Positions 15,329 to 24,253 of a DNA stretch of 64,000 nt are shown here, piece by piece. The stretch spans positions 53,511 to 117,510 of the forward strand of contig NZ_JBNARB010000006.1 of NCBI RefSeq assembly GCF_049723235.1, given 5' to 3'. Both the position numbers and the translations under genes were made by a program. The notes below the pieces were generated by a model, which saw only the letters and a program-made list of their open reading frames with translations, did not search any database and was not told where the DNA came from. The stretch's first letter is position 1, and each line of letters opens with the position of its first letter. The DNA is from Thermovenabulum sp049723235. GTDB taxonomy: Bacteria; Bacillota; Thermosediminibacteria; Thermosediminibacterales; Thermosediminibacteraceae.

Positions 15329-16906
15329 TTAAAAATTTCTTATTTCGCTAATAATCTTTGAAAATAAAGGCGCTGCATTGAAAGGGCCAGAGCCACCTCT
15401 TTCGAGAAAGATTGAAACAACATATTCAGGTTCGTCATAGGGATAATATCCCACAAACCAGGCATGTGTAGTATTATCCCCCAATTCGGCGGTGCCGGTT
15501 TTACCTGCACTTTTGTTTTCTCCCGGTAAATTTGCTTTAACGGCACTTCCATACAGACATGCAGCCCTTAAAGCTTCCTTAATTTTATCAGCGTTTTCCT
15601 TCGAAATTACTCTATTCCCTCTATAATCTACGAAGCCATCGTCAAAAATGACCTCACCGTCCTTGTTTATTATTTTTTTTACCACATGAGGCTTTATTTC
15701 CTGCCCGTCATTTACTATTGTCAACATCATTTTAGCTACCTGGATAGGAGTTACTTGAATCTTTCCCTGTCCAATGGATATATTCCCCAAATCCTGATAG
15801 TAAATCGATTTAGGATCCGGTATATTACCCGGTTTTTCCTCGGGAATTTCATCAAGAATTTTTTCTCCTAAACCATATTTTTTAGCGTATTCGATTATTT
15901 TCTCCTTCCCCACTCTCTGTCCTAATTCTATAAAAGCAACGTTACAGGAATAGGCAAGGGCATCCCTTAAAGTGATTTGACCGTGTCCACCGTTTTTATA
16001 ACTGGTACACTTAAAAATATTTCCCCCTACTTTTATAAAACCCGGGCAGTTAAAGACCTCATCCAGGTCCGAAACTTTTTCTTCTAAAGCAGCAGAAAGT
16101 ACCACTAACTTAAACACAGAACCGGGAATATACGGCATTATTGCTCTATTTAATAATGGAGAATCGGGATCATTGAGAAAATTTTCCATAAATTTTTGTT
16201 TGAAGTTGGGGCGACTTGCCATTGCAAGTATTTCTCCTTTTTTTGCATCCATCACCACCACGGCACCTTTTTTAACTTCCATATCCATTATTTCTTCTAT
16301 TTTCTTTTGAATTTTTTCATCTATTGTTAAATATACTCCCCAGTTGTTTTTATCATTTTCCCTTATCGACCCTTTTATGGGTTGACCTATGCCATCAAAA
16401 AAAATTTCTTCATTTTTTTTTGACTGGCTTAAAATAGCATCGTATTTTTTTTCTATACCGCTTTTTCCTGCTAAACCGATAAGATGTGTAGCTAAAGCTT
16501 CCTCTCCGTACCTCTCAATTTCATTATAAATTACTATCCCCGGGCTAATTTTTTCCAGTTTTTCTAAAATATTGATTTTTTGAGGTTCAGTAATTTTAAT
16601 AAAAGGTTCTTTTAAATCATCAGCTTTTATAATATTTTTTTCTATTAATAAATTCTTTTCATCACCTTTTAGCCAACCAGGAGATATAAAAGCAACTTTT
16701 TTTCTTTCCGTATCCAGTAAAAGAACACCATTTCTTGAAAAAATTCCACCCCTTATAGATTTTAATTCGGGTCTCATCCACTGAGATGAAGCTTTCTCAT
16801 ACAGGTAAGGCCTTTCGACGATTTGTATAAAAAATAATCTTAACACCAGGATCAGCACTAACATCAGGAAGACTCTAAATAAAAAATAAAACCTACCCTT
16901 TTGCAT
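15329..16906 (-). CDS. Class B penicillin-binding protein (peptidoglycan transpeptidase)
   Basis: About 525 residues from the ATG at 16906. One N-terminal membrane anchor (residues about 9-28) is followed by a dimerisation domain and a transpeptidase domain with all three active-site motifs: S263-V-F-K, S320-C-N and K469-T-G-T. No PASTA domains. It cross-links peptidoglycan outside the membrane. Vegetative PBP2-like or sporulation-specific (SpoVD-like) assignments cannot be separated from sequence. The start lies in the loop of a long hairpin. It follows the U32-family gene with 40 bp between, and mltG is further upstream. Confidence 0.9.
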   Translation of the reverse strand: MQKGRFYFLFRVFLMLVLILVLRLFFIQIVERPYLYEKASSQWMRPELKSIRGGIFSRNGVLLLDTERKKVAFISPGWLKGDEKNLLIEKNIIKADDLKEPFIKITEPQKINILEKLEKISPGIVIYNEIERYGEEALATHLIGLAGKSGIEKKYDAILSQSKKNEEIFFDGIGQPIKGSIRENDKNNWGVYLTIDEKIQKKIEEIMDMEVKKGAVVVMDAKKGEILAMASRPNFKQKFMENFLNDPDSPLLNRAIMPYIPGSVFKLVVLSAALEEKVSDLDEVFNCPGFIKVGGNIFKCTSYKNGGHGQITLRDALAYSCNVAFIELGQRVGKEKIIEYAKKYGLGEKILDEIPEEKPGNIPDPKSIYYQDLGNISIGQGKIQVTPIQVAKMMLTIVNDGQEIKPHVVKKIINKDGEVIFDDGFVDYRGNRVISKENADKIKEALRAACLYGSAVKANLPGENKSAGKTGTAELGDNTTHAWFVGYYPYDEPEYVVSIFLERGGSGPFNAAPLFSKIISEIRNF

Positions 16907-16930
16907 AAATATCACCAAAAGGTAGGTTTT
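16888..16930 (-). promoter_or_regulatory. Hairpin enclosing the pbp translation start
   Basis: In the transcript, arms AAAACCTACCTTTT (from 16930) and AAAAGGGTAGGTTTT (to 16888) pair with a single bulge. The 14-nt loop holds the ribosome site GGUGAU and the AUG. A U-rich stretch follows the second arm, so it could also act as an attenuator. Confidence 0.55.
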
Positions 16931-16946
16931 CCTTTAATTGTTAAAA

Positions 16947-18173
16947 TTATTCAGCCGGCTTTCGTAATATATCATAGGGCTTAAGGGGAATCTCCGCTTC
17001 TACCTGGAACATTTGCTTTGGATGAGGCGCAATTAAGATTTCATTCCCTTCCATATCCCACATTCTATTTATAACAAAGCTAAAACTTTCTCTATCGGGA
17101 CTTAATATTTCAACTTCATCACCTATTTTTACTGGATTTCTTTGCTCAATAATAGCTTTTTTAGTTTTTTCGTCGTAATCCTTTACCAATCCTACAAATT
17201 CATACTCATTTAGATAACTGCTTGTAGAATATATCTGGGCATTTACATCTGGTTTTCCAAAATAAAAACCATGAGTATATTCTCTGTGAGTAATTTTTAA
17301 AAGCTCTCTTCTCCACTCATCTTTAAAAACAAAACCATCAGGGTTTTTTACTGCAATATCTAATGCCTCCCTGTAAAGTTTTGTTATTTGAGCAACATAG
17401 TGAAGGCTTTTCATCCTGCCTTCTATTTTTAAACTGTCTATTTTAATATTCAAAATTTCGGGTATTTTATCAAGCATGCACAAATCCTTTGAATTGAAAA
17501 TATAAGTGCCCCTTTCATCTTCAAACACCGGGAAATATTGGCCAGGCCTTTTTTCTTCAACCAAGTAGTATTTGTACCTGCACGGATGAGCGCATTCCCC
17601 GCGGTTAGCATCGCGAAAAGTAAGGTAATTGCTTAAAAGACATCTTCCCGAATAGGATATACACATGGACCCATGAACAAAAATTTCCAATTCCAGGGTT
17701 TCGGGTACTTTTTCCCTTATCTCTTTTATTTCTCGTAAGCTCAACTCCCTGGCAAGTATTATTCTATTTACACCCACATTATGCCAGAATAAACAGCTTT
17801 TCCAGTTAGTAGAATTAGCCTGGGTGCTAAGGTGAACTTTCATATCTGGAGCCAGTTCCTTTACAAGCATCAGGACTCCCGGGTCGGATAAGATAAAAGC
17901 ATCTGCACCCATTTTTGCTATATTTTTTATGAAAGAAGGTAAGTTTTCTATATCTTCATTATGAGGAAAGATGTTTATAGCAACATATACTTTTTTACCT
18001 CTTTCATGGGCAAAATTTATTCCTTCCTCTAACTCTTCTAAAGTAAAATTATCCGCTTTAGCTCTAAGACTGAAATCCTTACCTCCCACATAAACCGCGT
18101 CGGCCCCATAATAAATTGCATATTTCAATTTTTCCAAATTTCCCGCAGGAGCTAAAAGTTCCGGAATTTTCAT
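16947..18173 (-). CDS. Peptidase U32-family protein (TrhP-like tRNA hydroxylation protein)
   Basis: About 408 residues from the ATG at 18173 (MKIPELLAPAGN, ribosome site GGAGGAAAC; a TTG 15 nt upstream overlaps that site). The U32 signature region is clear: EIFVHGSMCISYSGRCLLSN followed by RGECAHPCRYKY, which supplies the conserved cysteines. The relatives YrrN/YrrO (TrhP) take part in prephenate-dependent 5-hydroxyuridine formation at tRNA wobble position 34; older annotations say collagenase. Adjacency to mltG resembles the yrrL-yrrM-yrrN-yrrO order in Bacillus. Only one U32 gene is present here. Confidence 0.87.
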   Translation of the reverse strand: MKIPELLAPAGNLEKLKYAIYYGADAVYVGGKDFSLRAKADNFTLEELEEGINFAHERGKKVYVAINIFPHNEDIENLPSFIKNIAKMGADAFILSDPGVLMLVKELAPDMKVHLSTQANSTNWKSCLFWHNVGVNRIILARELSLREIKEIREKVPETLELEIFVHGSMCISYSGRCLLSNYLTFRDANRGECAHPCRYKYYLVEEKRPGQYFPVFEDERGTYIFNSKDLCMLDKIPEILNIKIDSLKIEGRMKSLHYVAQITKLYREALDIAVKNPDGFVFKDEWRRELLKITHREYTHGFYFGKPDVNAQIYSTSSYLNEYEFVGLVKDYDEKTKKAIIEQRNPVKIGDEVEILSPDRESFSFVINRMWDMEGNEILIAPHPKQMFQVEAEIPLKPYDILRKPAE

Positions 18174-18212
18174 CTTTGTTTCCTCCAAATAGAAACTAAT
18201 TCAAGTTTATTT

Positions 18213-19280
18213 TCACTTATTATTTTTCCCCTGTTTATTTTTTGCTTTTAAATGTTCTTGATAATTAGACGTAAAAGTGTGCGAACCATCACCGTTAGAT
18301 ACAAAATATAAATAATCGTTCTTTTCGGGTTTTAAAGCCGCAATAATCGCTTTATACCCCGGTGAAGAGATAGGTCCGGGAGGAAGTCCTTTGTAAAGAT
18401 AAGTATTATACGGTGAATCCTTTTTCAAATCCTCTATTGTAAGTTTTTCCTTATGTTCATCCAAAATATATTCAATTGTGGCACAGGACTGCAAGGGAAT
18501 ATTTTTCGATAACCTGTTATGAAAAACAGCCGATATTACTGGTTTTTCCCTATCAATTTTTGCTTCTTCTTCAATTATAGAAGCTAAGGTAACTACTTCA
18601 AGAGTATTCATATTCAACTTTTCTTCCAGAATCTTTACCTCGGGAATTCCATAATACACTTCCTGAAATCTCTTTATAAGTTTTTCTATATAATATGTTG
18701 CGGGTCGGTTTTTTGGAAAAAAATAGGTATCGGGATATAAAAAACCTTCTACCGGGGCATTATCGGGAATTGGCTTTAAAAAATCAAATTTTTCTTTATA
18801 GTTTTTTGAAATCGCTTCCTTTAAAAATTCTTCTTTTTTCACCAGCCTTTTTTCTTCAAAAATACGTGCAATTTCGTTTATAGTTGATCCTTCCGGAATT
18901 GTAACCTTTTCTAAAAAGGTCTCTCCTTTAACCAATTTTAAAAGTATTACCTGTGATGTCATAGATGGGCTTAAAATATATTCTCCTGCTTTAATCCTGG
19001 TATCGTAACCTTTCCATTTTGCATACAAATAAAATACAAGGGAATTTTTTATCAAATTTTTTTCTTTTAATATTTCAGCAATTTGCTTGGCGTTCTGTCC
19101 TTCTTCGACTTCAAAGGCAACTTGAATCTTTTCATCGGATACGGGTTTTAAGTTATAGTTGATAAATAAATAGGAAACTGCAAATAAGAGCATGGTGAAA
19201 AAAAAGGTAATAATTACTATTTTCTTTTTTCTAAAAAGCAAACTATCTTTTATCCTTTCGATATAACCTCTCGTGTCCAA
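18213..19280 (-). CDS. mltG: Endolytic transglycosylase MltG
   Basis: A 355-residue protein with a short cytoplasmic N-terminus, one membrane anchor (about 20-40), a LysM-like segment (VEEGQNAKQIAEILKEKNLI) and the YceG/MltG domain. The catalytic glutamate lies in VVTLASIIEEEAK, with FHNRL, PYNTYLYKGLPPGPIS-type motif and a C-terminal FVSNGDGSHTF-like end. It cleaves nascent glycan strands at the membrane. The TTG start at 19280 has GAGGG six nt upstream. Neighbours are queT (upstream) and the U32 gene. Confidence 0.95.
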   Translation of the reverse strand: MDTRGYIERIKDSLLFRKKKIVIITFFFTMLLFAVSYLFINYNLKPVSDEKIQVAFEVEEGQNAKQIAEILKEKNLIKNSLVFYLYAKWKGYDTRIKAGEYILSPSMTSQVILLKLVKGETFLEKVTIPEGSTINEIARIFEEKRLVKKEEFLKEAISKNYKEKFDFLKPIPDNAPVEGFLYPDTYFFPKNRPATYYIEKLIKRFQEVYYGIPEVKILEEKLNMNTLEVVTLASIIEEEAKIDREKPVISAVFHNRLSKNIPLQSCATIEYILDEHKEKLTIEDLKKDSPYNTYLYKGLPPGPISSPGYKAIIAALKPEKNDYLYFVSNGDGSHTFTSNYQEHLKAKNKQGKNNK

Positions 19281-19289
19281 AACATTCCC

Positions 19290-19760
19290 TCACTTTTTAA
19301 AATACTTATTCAATACGGATCTTTTTATAAACCTGATTAAAGGAATACCCAGGAATATAACAGCAATCGCCTCTCCTGCTGCAATATATAATACCGTTAT
19401 CCAGTAAGGCATATTGTATAAAAAAGAAAGATAATAGGATACTCCAAAAGCATTCAAAATTATCGGCCATATTGCTCCTAAATATTCATTCGGCATTTTA
19501 CCGGTTAAATAAGCAGCAATTAAAGTAATCAAACTTCCTCCATATATATCCCATGGGCCAAGACCGCCCAAAATATTTGCTATCATACATCCGGCAAATA
19601 ACCCTAACACCGAAGAAGAATCTAATAAAGGTAGCAAAGTTAATGCTTCTGAAACTCTAACCTGAATAGGACCGTAACTTATCGGTTTTAATAAGTAAGT
19701 CAGTGAAGCATAAACAGCTCCTATTACCGCTGCTCTAATTATAAATTCTATTTTTTTCAC
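19290..19760 (-). CDS. queT: QueT-type queuosine-precursor transporter
   Basis: A 156-residue membrane protein with about five hydrophobic segments and the QueT-like motif PISYGPIQVRVSEALTLLPL near residues 26-45, plus GLGPWDIYGGS. The family is the substrate-binding (S) component of ECF transporters, believed to import queuosine precursors. GTG start with GGAGG upstream. It follows lysO. The window also carries tgt and queA, so salvage plus later queuosine steps fit together. No ECF A/T components are present here. Confidence 0.85.
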   Translation of the reverse strand: MKKIEFIIRAAVIGAVYASLTYLLKPISYGPIQVRVSEALTLLPLLDSSSVLGLFAGCMIANILGGLGPWDIYGGSLITLIAAYLTGKMPNEYLGAIWPIILNAFGVSYYLSFLYNMPYWITVLYIAAGEAIAVIFLGIPLIRFIKRSVLNKYFKK

Positions 19761-19797
19761 TTTGACTCCTCCTTGATCTTGGATAGTAATGATGTTA

Positions 19798-20400
19798 TTA
19801 AAAGGGAATCTTTATTATCAAAGGTATTACAATCGGAACAAGCATAGTAATAACAAAACCGGAAATTAAAGATATAACTGTATAATCCAATCCCAGAACC
19901 TTTGAAATTAAAGGCAATGTGGTATCCATCGCCGTAGCACCGCAAACGCCAATAGGTGCAAGTTTGCTTATTTTTTTAAAATAGGGCAAGAATAAAAAAG
20001 CAGTAAGCTCCCTGAAAACATTAGCTAAAAATGCAACAGAACCCAGCTCTGGTCCTTTAATTTGCGATAATAATACCCCACTCATGCTATACCATCCGCA
20101 GCCAGCACCCACCGAAGCTGCTTCATTTACCCGCATTTTTATTAAAAATCCGCCGATAACTGCACCAAATATGCTTCCTATGCCTATAGCTACGGGTATC
20201 AATAAAATTTTTAAGCCTTTTTCCCTTATTTTGTAAATAACATCCCTTTTTTCCCCAAGGTCATAGCCTATGAGAAAAATAAGAATTAAAAGCAAAATGG
20301 TAATAAGTGTGTCTAAATGATTTACAAGAAAAATATTATTCTTAAAAACAATTCCGCTAATAATCCCCAATATTACCGCTGTCATTACCATCTGGCTCAT
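19798..20400 (-). CDS. lysO: LysO-type lysine exporter, C-terminal part
   Basis: A 200-residue membrane protein matching the large C-terminal portion of LysO/YbjE (DUF340): GCGWYSMSGVLLSQ and PIGVCGATAMDTTLP are recognisable. LysO exports L-lysine. Here the protein is encoded by two overlapping genes; this reading frame starts inside the end of the first (44-nt overlap, different frame). The exact start is uncertain: GGAGT lies about 14 nt before ATG 20400, and ATGs at 20391 and 20385 are alternatives. Confidence 0.82.
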   Translation of the reverse strand: MSQMVMTAVILGIISGIVFKNNIFLVNHLDTLITILLLILIFLIGYDLGEKRDVIYKIREKGLKILLIPVAIGIGSIFGAVIGGFLIKMRVNEAASVGAGCGWYSMSGVLLSQIKGPELGSVAFLANVFRELTAFLFLPYFKKISKLAPIGVCGATAMDTTLPLISKVLGLDYTVISLISGFVITMLVPIVIPLIIKIPF

Positions 20401-20656
20401 ATATTTTTTTCTCTACTCCTTTCAATATTAAAAGACTCCCTGCTATCGAAAATATACAGAGCATAGCCGCTTTAAAACCTATATGGCTTATGTTTTTCAA
20501 AACCCTTTCATCAACACCAAGTTTAAAGCCCATTAAAAATAAAAGCATAAAAAGACTTACATTTATCAATTTATCGATTTTTCTTTGCTCTATATAGTTT
20601 TTCCTGAAAAAGCCAAGAAAAATGCCCGTAACAAGGCTTAGAAATATGTATACCAT
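20357..20656 (-). CDS. LysO-type lysine exporter, N-terminal part
   Basis: A 99-residue membrane protein with about three hydrophobic segments (MVYIFLSLVTGIFLG at the N-terminus, then VSLFMLLFLMGFKLGVD), corresponding to the first third of full-length LysO. Start at ATG 20656 with ribosome site AAGGGGG. It overlaps the C-terminal part by 44 nt. Such split LysO pairs are known in several clostridia, so I read this as an intact two-subunit exporter and not as a frameshift, though a frameshift cannot be excluded from one sequence. Confidence 0.75.
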   Translation of the reverse strand: MVYIFLSLVTGIFLGFFRKNYIEQRKIDKLINVSLFMLLFLMGFKLGVDERVLKNISHIGFKAAMLCIFSIAGSLLILKGVEKKIYEPDGNDSGNIGDY

Positions 20657-20676
20657 TGATTTTTCCCCCTTTTTAA

Positions 20677-20705
20677 AGTTTATCTTATTAAACATTAACA
20701 GTCAA
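20677..20705 (-). promoter_or_regulatory. Promoter of lysO-queT operon
   Basis: Minus strand TTGACT (20705-20700), 17 bp, TAAACT (20682-20677), just upstream of the lysO N-terminal gene. It is back to back with the riboswitch promoter. Confidence 0.6.
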
Positions 20706-20717
20706 TTATATATATTC

Positions 20718-20746
20718 TTTACAATTAGTAATCAGTTTAGTATAAT
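20718..20746 (+). promoter_or_regulatory. Promoter of the riboswitch-P-type ATPase transcript
   Basis: TTTACA (20718-20723), 17 bp, TATAAT (20741-20746). The predicted start near 20753 coincides with the 5' edge of the riboswitch. Confidence 0.75.
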
Positions 20747-20752
20747 ATTAAT

Positions 20753-20876
20753 CGGACGAAGGGGAGTAGCCATAAGGTAAAGTCACCATCACGGCACTTG
20801 TTGCCTGGCTTTATCGTCCTAATTCGGGATGGCAAGACCTTCGGCACAGCATTGTTACTGTGTCGAAGGTCTTTTT
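20753..20876 (+). ncRNA. yybP-ykoY (Mn2+-sensing) riboswitch with terminator
   Basis: Conserved aptamer elements are present: AAGGGGAGTAGC (20759-20770), AGTCACCATCACGG, TTGCCTGGC, and GGCAAGACCTTCGG (20831-20844). The expression platform is a terminator: arms 20834-20849 and 20858-20873, followed by TTTTT. The 5' CGAAGG (20757-20762) can pair with CCTTCG (20838-20843), which is part of the terminator's first arm, so aptamer closure would prevent termination: an ON switch, as known for Mn2+ in this class. The downstream gene is a P-type cation ATPase, a usual target. Confidence 0.9.
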
Positions 20877-20972
20877 ATTTCCCCAAAATTTAAATCTCTT
20901 TATATCCTTTAAAAACCAAGTAAGTTAAATGGGTTTTAAAAAGGAATAATAAATATTAAAGGAGGGATTTGT

Positions 20973-23678
20973 TTGCAGGAAAAAAGGTGGTATTCCATCC
21001 ACCACGAAGAAGTTTCAAAAATTTTAGACACCCATATCGAGAAGGGGCTTTCCACCGATGAAGCAGAAAAAAGGTTAGAAAAATTCGGTTACAACGAACT
21101 AATCGGTAAAAAGGGACCCACTATCTTTGAAATGCTTCTTTCACAATTTAAGGATTTTTTAGTACTAATACTTATTGCAGCAAGTATCATTTCGGTTTTT
21201 ATGGGTGAAATTACCGATTCAATTGTCATTATTTTAATTGTAGTTTTAAATGCAATTATTGGAGTAATTCAGGAGTACAAAGCCGGTAAAGCAATGGAAG
21301 CTCTGAAAAAAATGGCAGCACCCGAGGCAAGGGTGATAAGGGATGGATCTATAAAAACAGTACCTTCCAGAGAATTGGTCCCTGGAGATATTGTATTATT
21401 GGAAGCCGGAAATTATGTTCCTGCTGATCTAAGGTTAGTAGAAAGCTTAAACTTGAAAATTGATGAAGCCGCTCTGACCGGAGAATCCGTTCCTGTAGAA
21501 AAAAACGCCAATATCGTCTTTAACAAGGAAATCCCTTTGGGCGATAGAAAAAACACAGCTTTCATGGGTACCGTCGTTACTTATGGAAGGGGTAAAGGTG
21601 TTGTAGTATCTACGGGCATGCATACAGAAATCGGTATGATTGCAAAAATGTTAGAATCCTATGATGAGGAAGAAACTCCCCTTCAAAAAAAGCTTCAGGA
21701 ATTGGGTAAGGTCCTGGGTATTGTGAGTCTTCTAATCTGCGGTTTTGTATTTTTAATCGGTGTATATAGAGGAATTCCTTTGCTGGAAATGTTTATGACT
21801 TCCGTAAGCCTTGCTGTTGCTGCTATTCCTGAAGGATTGCCGGCCATAGTTACCATAGTGCTGGCCCTTGGAATGCAAAGAATGGTTAAGAGGAATGCAC
21901 TGGTAAAAAAACTTCACGCAGTTGAAACTCTCGGCAGTACAACGGTAATATGTTCGGATAAAACCGGTACCCTGACTCAAAATCAAATGACCGCAGTGAA
22001 AGCCTTCACCAGCGGCAAACTTTATAATATTACCGGTGAAGGTTATAAACCCATAGGAGATTTTATTTTGAATAAAGAAAAAATAGATCCCTCAAAAGAT
22101 TCATCCCTTTCGTTGCTTCTAAAAATAGGCGCTTTATGCAATGATTCTTCCTTAGAAGAAAGCGGTTTTGAACACGGAAACGAAAAAACTTATAGAATAG
22201 TAGGTGACCCAACGGAAGGCGCTCTGGTAGTGGCTGCGTGTAAAGCAAATTTTACGAAAAATGACCTGGAAACACTTATGCCGAGGATTGGAGAAATACC
22301 CTTTGATTCCGATAGAAAAAGAATGACAACGTTTCATAATACACCGGAAGGTATTATCGCTTTTACAAAAGGTGCTCCCGATATAATACTTGATCTTTCT
22401 ACAAAAATATACAGGGATGGAAAGGTCCAACCCATGTCTTTAAATGACAGGGAGGAAATTTTAAGAATCAATGAAGAATTGTCCTCAAATGCTTTAAGGG
22501 TCCTTGCATTTGCTTATAGACCCTTTGACAAATTGCCCGAAGATACTTCTTTTGAAAATATCGAGACCGAACTTATTTTTGTTGGGCTTATAGGAATGAT
22601 CGATCCACCCCGCCCCGAATCCATAGAGGCTATCAAAAAGTGTAAAAAAGCCGGCATAAAACCAGTCATGATTACCGGAGATTATAAAAATACGGCAGTA
22701 GCTATAGCAAGAGAATTAGGACTTATCGAAGGCAATTCCAGGGTAATCACCGGAGCAGAACTTGACAATTTATCCGAGGAGGAATTAGCTTCTCTGTCAA
22801 AAGATATTAATGTCTATGCACGTGTATCACCTATTCATAAATTAAAAATTGTCGAAGCCATTAAGAAAAATAATCATATCGTAGCAATGACCGGAGATGG
22901 TGTGAATGATGCCCCGGCTCTAAAAATGGCAGATATAGGTATAGCAATGGGTATTACGGGTACAGATGTAGCAAAAGAAACCGCCGATATGATACTGACC
23001 GATGATAATTTCGCAAGCATCGTATCAGCTGTAGAAGAAGGCAGAACAATTTATTCTAACATTAGAAAATTTATCTTTTTCCTTCTTTCCTGCAATATAG
23101 CCGAAATTTTAATTATATTTACAGCTATGCTCATAGGTATGCCAGTTCCTCTAAAGCCAATTCAACTTTTATGGCTAAATCTTCTTACTGATGCATTTCC
23201 GGCTTTAGCCCTTGGTATGGAGAAAAAAGAAGATTATATAATGGAAATTCCACCGAGAAAACCAGAAGAGCCTATTATGGATAAGAAAATGAAGATTCAG
23301 ATTGCTGTGCAGAGCATATTTATGACAATTTCGATACTTGGAGTTTTTTACTTCGCTTTAAATTCAAATTTCTCCATTGAAAAAGCACGCACTTACGCCT
23401 TTGCAACATTAATATTTGGAGAACTGCTAAGAGCTTTTACATCCCGCTCGGAAACAGAATCCATTTTTAAACTCGGATTTTTCACAAATTCCTTTATGCT
23501 CCTGGGTACTTCTCTATCCTTCCTATTGCTGCTTGCTGTTTTGTATATTCCTTCGCTGAATAAAATTTTCGACACTGTTTTTCTTTCGGCAAAGGATTGG
23601 ATTTACATTATAGTTTTTGGACTAATCCCCTTTGCATCAGCAGAAATAAGTAAAGTATTTTTGAGGAAAAGGTATTAA
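20973..23678 (+). CDS. P2A-type cation-transporting ATPase (Ca2+/Mn2+ exporter)
   Basis: A 901-residue P-type ATPase. Motifs: TGES in the actuator domain, VAAIPEGLPA in M4, the phosphorylated aspartate D329 in CSDKTGTLTQNQ, KGAPD, and TGDGVNDAPAL. M6 reads WLNLLTDAFPALALG, keeping the N..TD ion-binding residues of SERCA-type pumps. Family length about 900. It pumps Ca2+ or Mn2+ out of the cytoplasm; the Mn2+-type riboswitch upstream argues for manganese export. Start TTG at 20973 with GGAGGG 6 nt upstream. Monocistronic, with a terminator after it. Confidence 0.94.
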   Translation: MQEKRWYSIHHEEVSKILDTHIEKGLSTDEAEKRLEKFGYNELIGKKGPTIFEMLLSQFKDFLVLILIAASIISVFMGEITDSIVIILIVVLNAIIGVIQEYKAGKAMEALKKMAAPEARVIRDGSIKTVPSRELVPGDIVLLEAGNYVPADLRLVESLNLKIDEAALTGESVPVEKNANIVFNKEIPLGDRKNTAFMGTVVTYGRGKGVVVSTGMHTEIGMIAKMLESYDEEETPLQKKLQELGKVLGIVSLLICGFVFLIGVYRGIPLLEMFMTSVSLAVAAIPEGLPAIVTIVLALGMQRMVKRNALVKKLHAVETLGSTTVICSDKTGTLTQNQMTAVKAFTSGKLYNITGEGYKPIGDFILNKEKIDPSKDSSLSLLLKIGALCNDSSLEESGFEHGNEKTYRIVGDPTEGALVVAACKANFTKNDLETLMPRIGEIPFDSDRKRMTTFHNTPEGIIAFTKGAPDIILDLSTKIYRDGKVQPMSLNDREEILRINEELSSNALRVLAFAYRPFDKLPEDTSFENIETELIFVGLIGMIDPPRPESIEAIKKCKKAGIKPVMITGDYKNTAVAIARELGLIEGNSRVITGAELDNLSEEELASLSKDINVYARVSPIHKLKIVEAIKKNNHIVAMTGDGVNDAPALKMADIGIAMGITGTDVAKETADMILTDDNFASIVSAVEEGRTIYSNIRKFIFFLLSCNIAEILIIFTAMLIGMPVPLKPIQLLWLNLLTDAFPALALGMEKKEDYIMEIPPRKPEEPIMDKKMKIQIAVQSIFMTISILGVFYFALNSNFSIEKARTYAFATLIFGELLRAFTSRSETESIFKLGFFTNSFMLLGTSLSFLLLLAVLYIPSLNKIFDTVFLSAKDWIYIIVFGLIPFASAEISKVFLRKRY

Positions 23679-23684
23679 AAACAT

Positions 23685-23731
23685 AAAAGCTGTTGACACC
23701 TTAACACCTTAACAAGGAGTCAACAGCTTTT
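23685..23731. terminator. Bidirectional terminator, P-type ATPase / fur
   Basis: 13-bp perfect stem AAAAGCTGTTGAC with GTCAACAGCTTTT. The 21-nt loop contains two copies of ACCTTAAC in tandem. It separates convergent genes. Confidence 0.8.
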
Positions 23732-24227
23732 ATTTACTTTTTGTTTTACATTCGCTGCAATATCCTATAAATTTTACCACATGATCTACTATTTCAAAGT
23801 TATTTCTTTTTTCTATCTCTCTTTCCAGATCATCCAGCAAATCCTCATCAAATTCAAATACCCTGCCACAGCTCAAACACATAAGATGATGGTGAGAATG
23901 TTTATCCTCCTCCTGACTCAATTCATAGCGGAAACAACCATCCCCGAAATTAAGTTTCTTTATAATATCGTTTTCGTCAAATAACTGAAGAGTTCTGTAA
24001 ACCGTTGCAATTCCAATATCCGGGAATTTTTCTTTAACAAGGGAGTAAATTTCCTCGGTGCTTAAATGTTTCGAAGGATTTTCCAAAAAGACATTTAAGG
24101 TCGCCCTCCGTTGAGGAGTCATCTTTAATTCTCTATCTCTTAATTTCTCTTCAAACTCCTTTATTTTCCTTCTTTTTTCTTCTTCGGTTAAATCTTTTTT
24201 GCCATTGCCCTCAGCAATATTAGACAA
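23730..24227 (-). CDS. Fur/PerR-family metalloregulator
   Basis: A 165-residue protein with a winged helix (MTPQRRATLNVFLENPSKHLS, then IGIATVYRTLQLFDE), a histidine-rich hinge (DKHSHHHLMC), and the two structural zinc CxxC pairs (CLSCG and CSEC). It has a charged N-terminal extension of about 30 residues before the fold. It represses iron-uptake or peroxide genes in the presence of metal; Fur, PerR and Zur cannot be told apart. The TTG start at 24227 has GGGAGGG 6 nt upstream. It follows serA in the same direction with 26 bp between, so it may share the T-box-controlled transcript. Confidence 0.9.
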   Translation of the reverse strand: MSNIAEGNGKKDLTEEEKRRKIKEFEEKLRDRELKMTPQRRATLNVFLENPSKHLSTEEIYSLVKEKFPDIGIATVYRTLQLFDENDIIKKLNFGDGCFRYELSQEEDKHSHHHLMCLSCGRVFEFDEDLLDDLEREIEKRNNFEIVDHVVKFIGYCSECKTKSK

Positions 24228-24253
24228 ACATGACCCTCCCGAAAGAATTTTTC

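Noticed and set aside
19761..19797. preQ1 riboswitch before queT
   Set aside because: Only 37 bp separate it from lysO, with no recognisable preQ1 aptamer; queT appears to be read through from lysO.
23697..23718. Tandem ACCTTAAC repeat as a possible regulatory site
   Set aside because: It lies in the loop of a bidirectional terminator between convergent genes, so a binding-site role is not supported.
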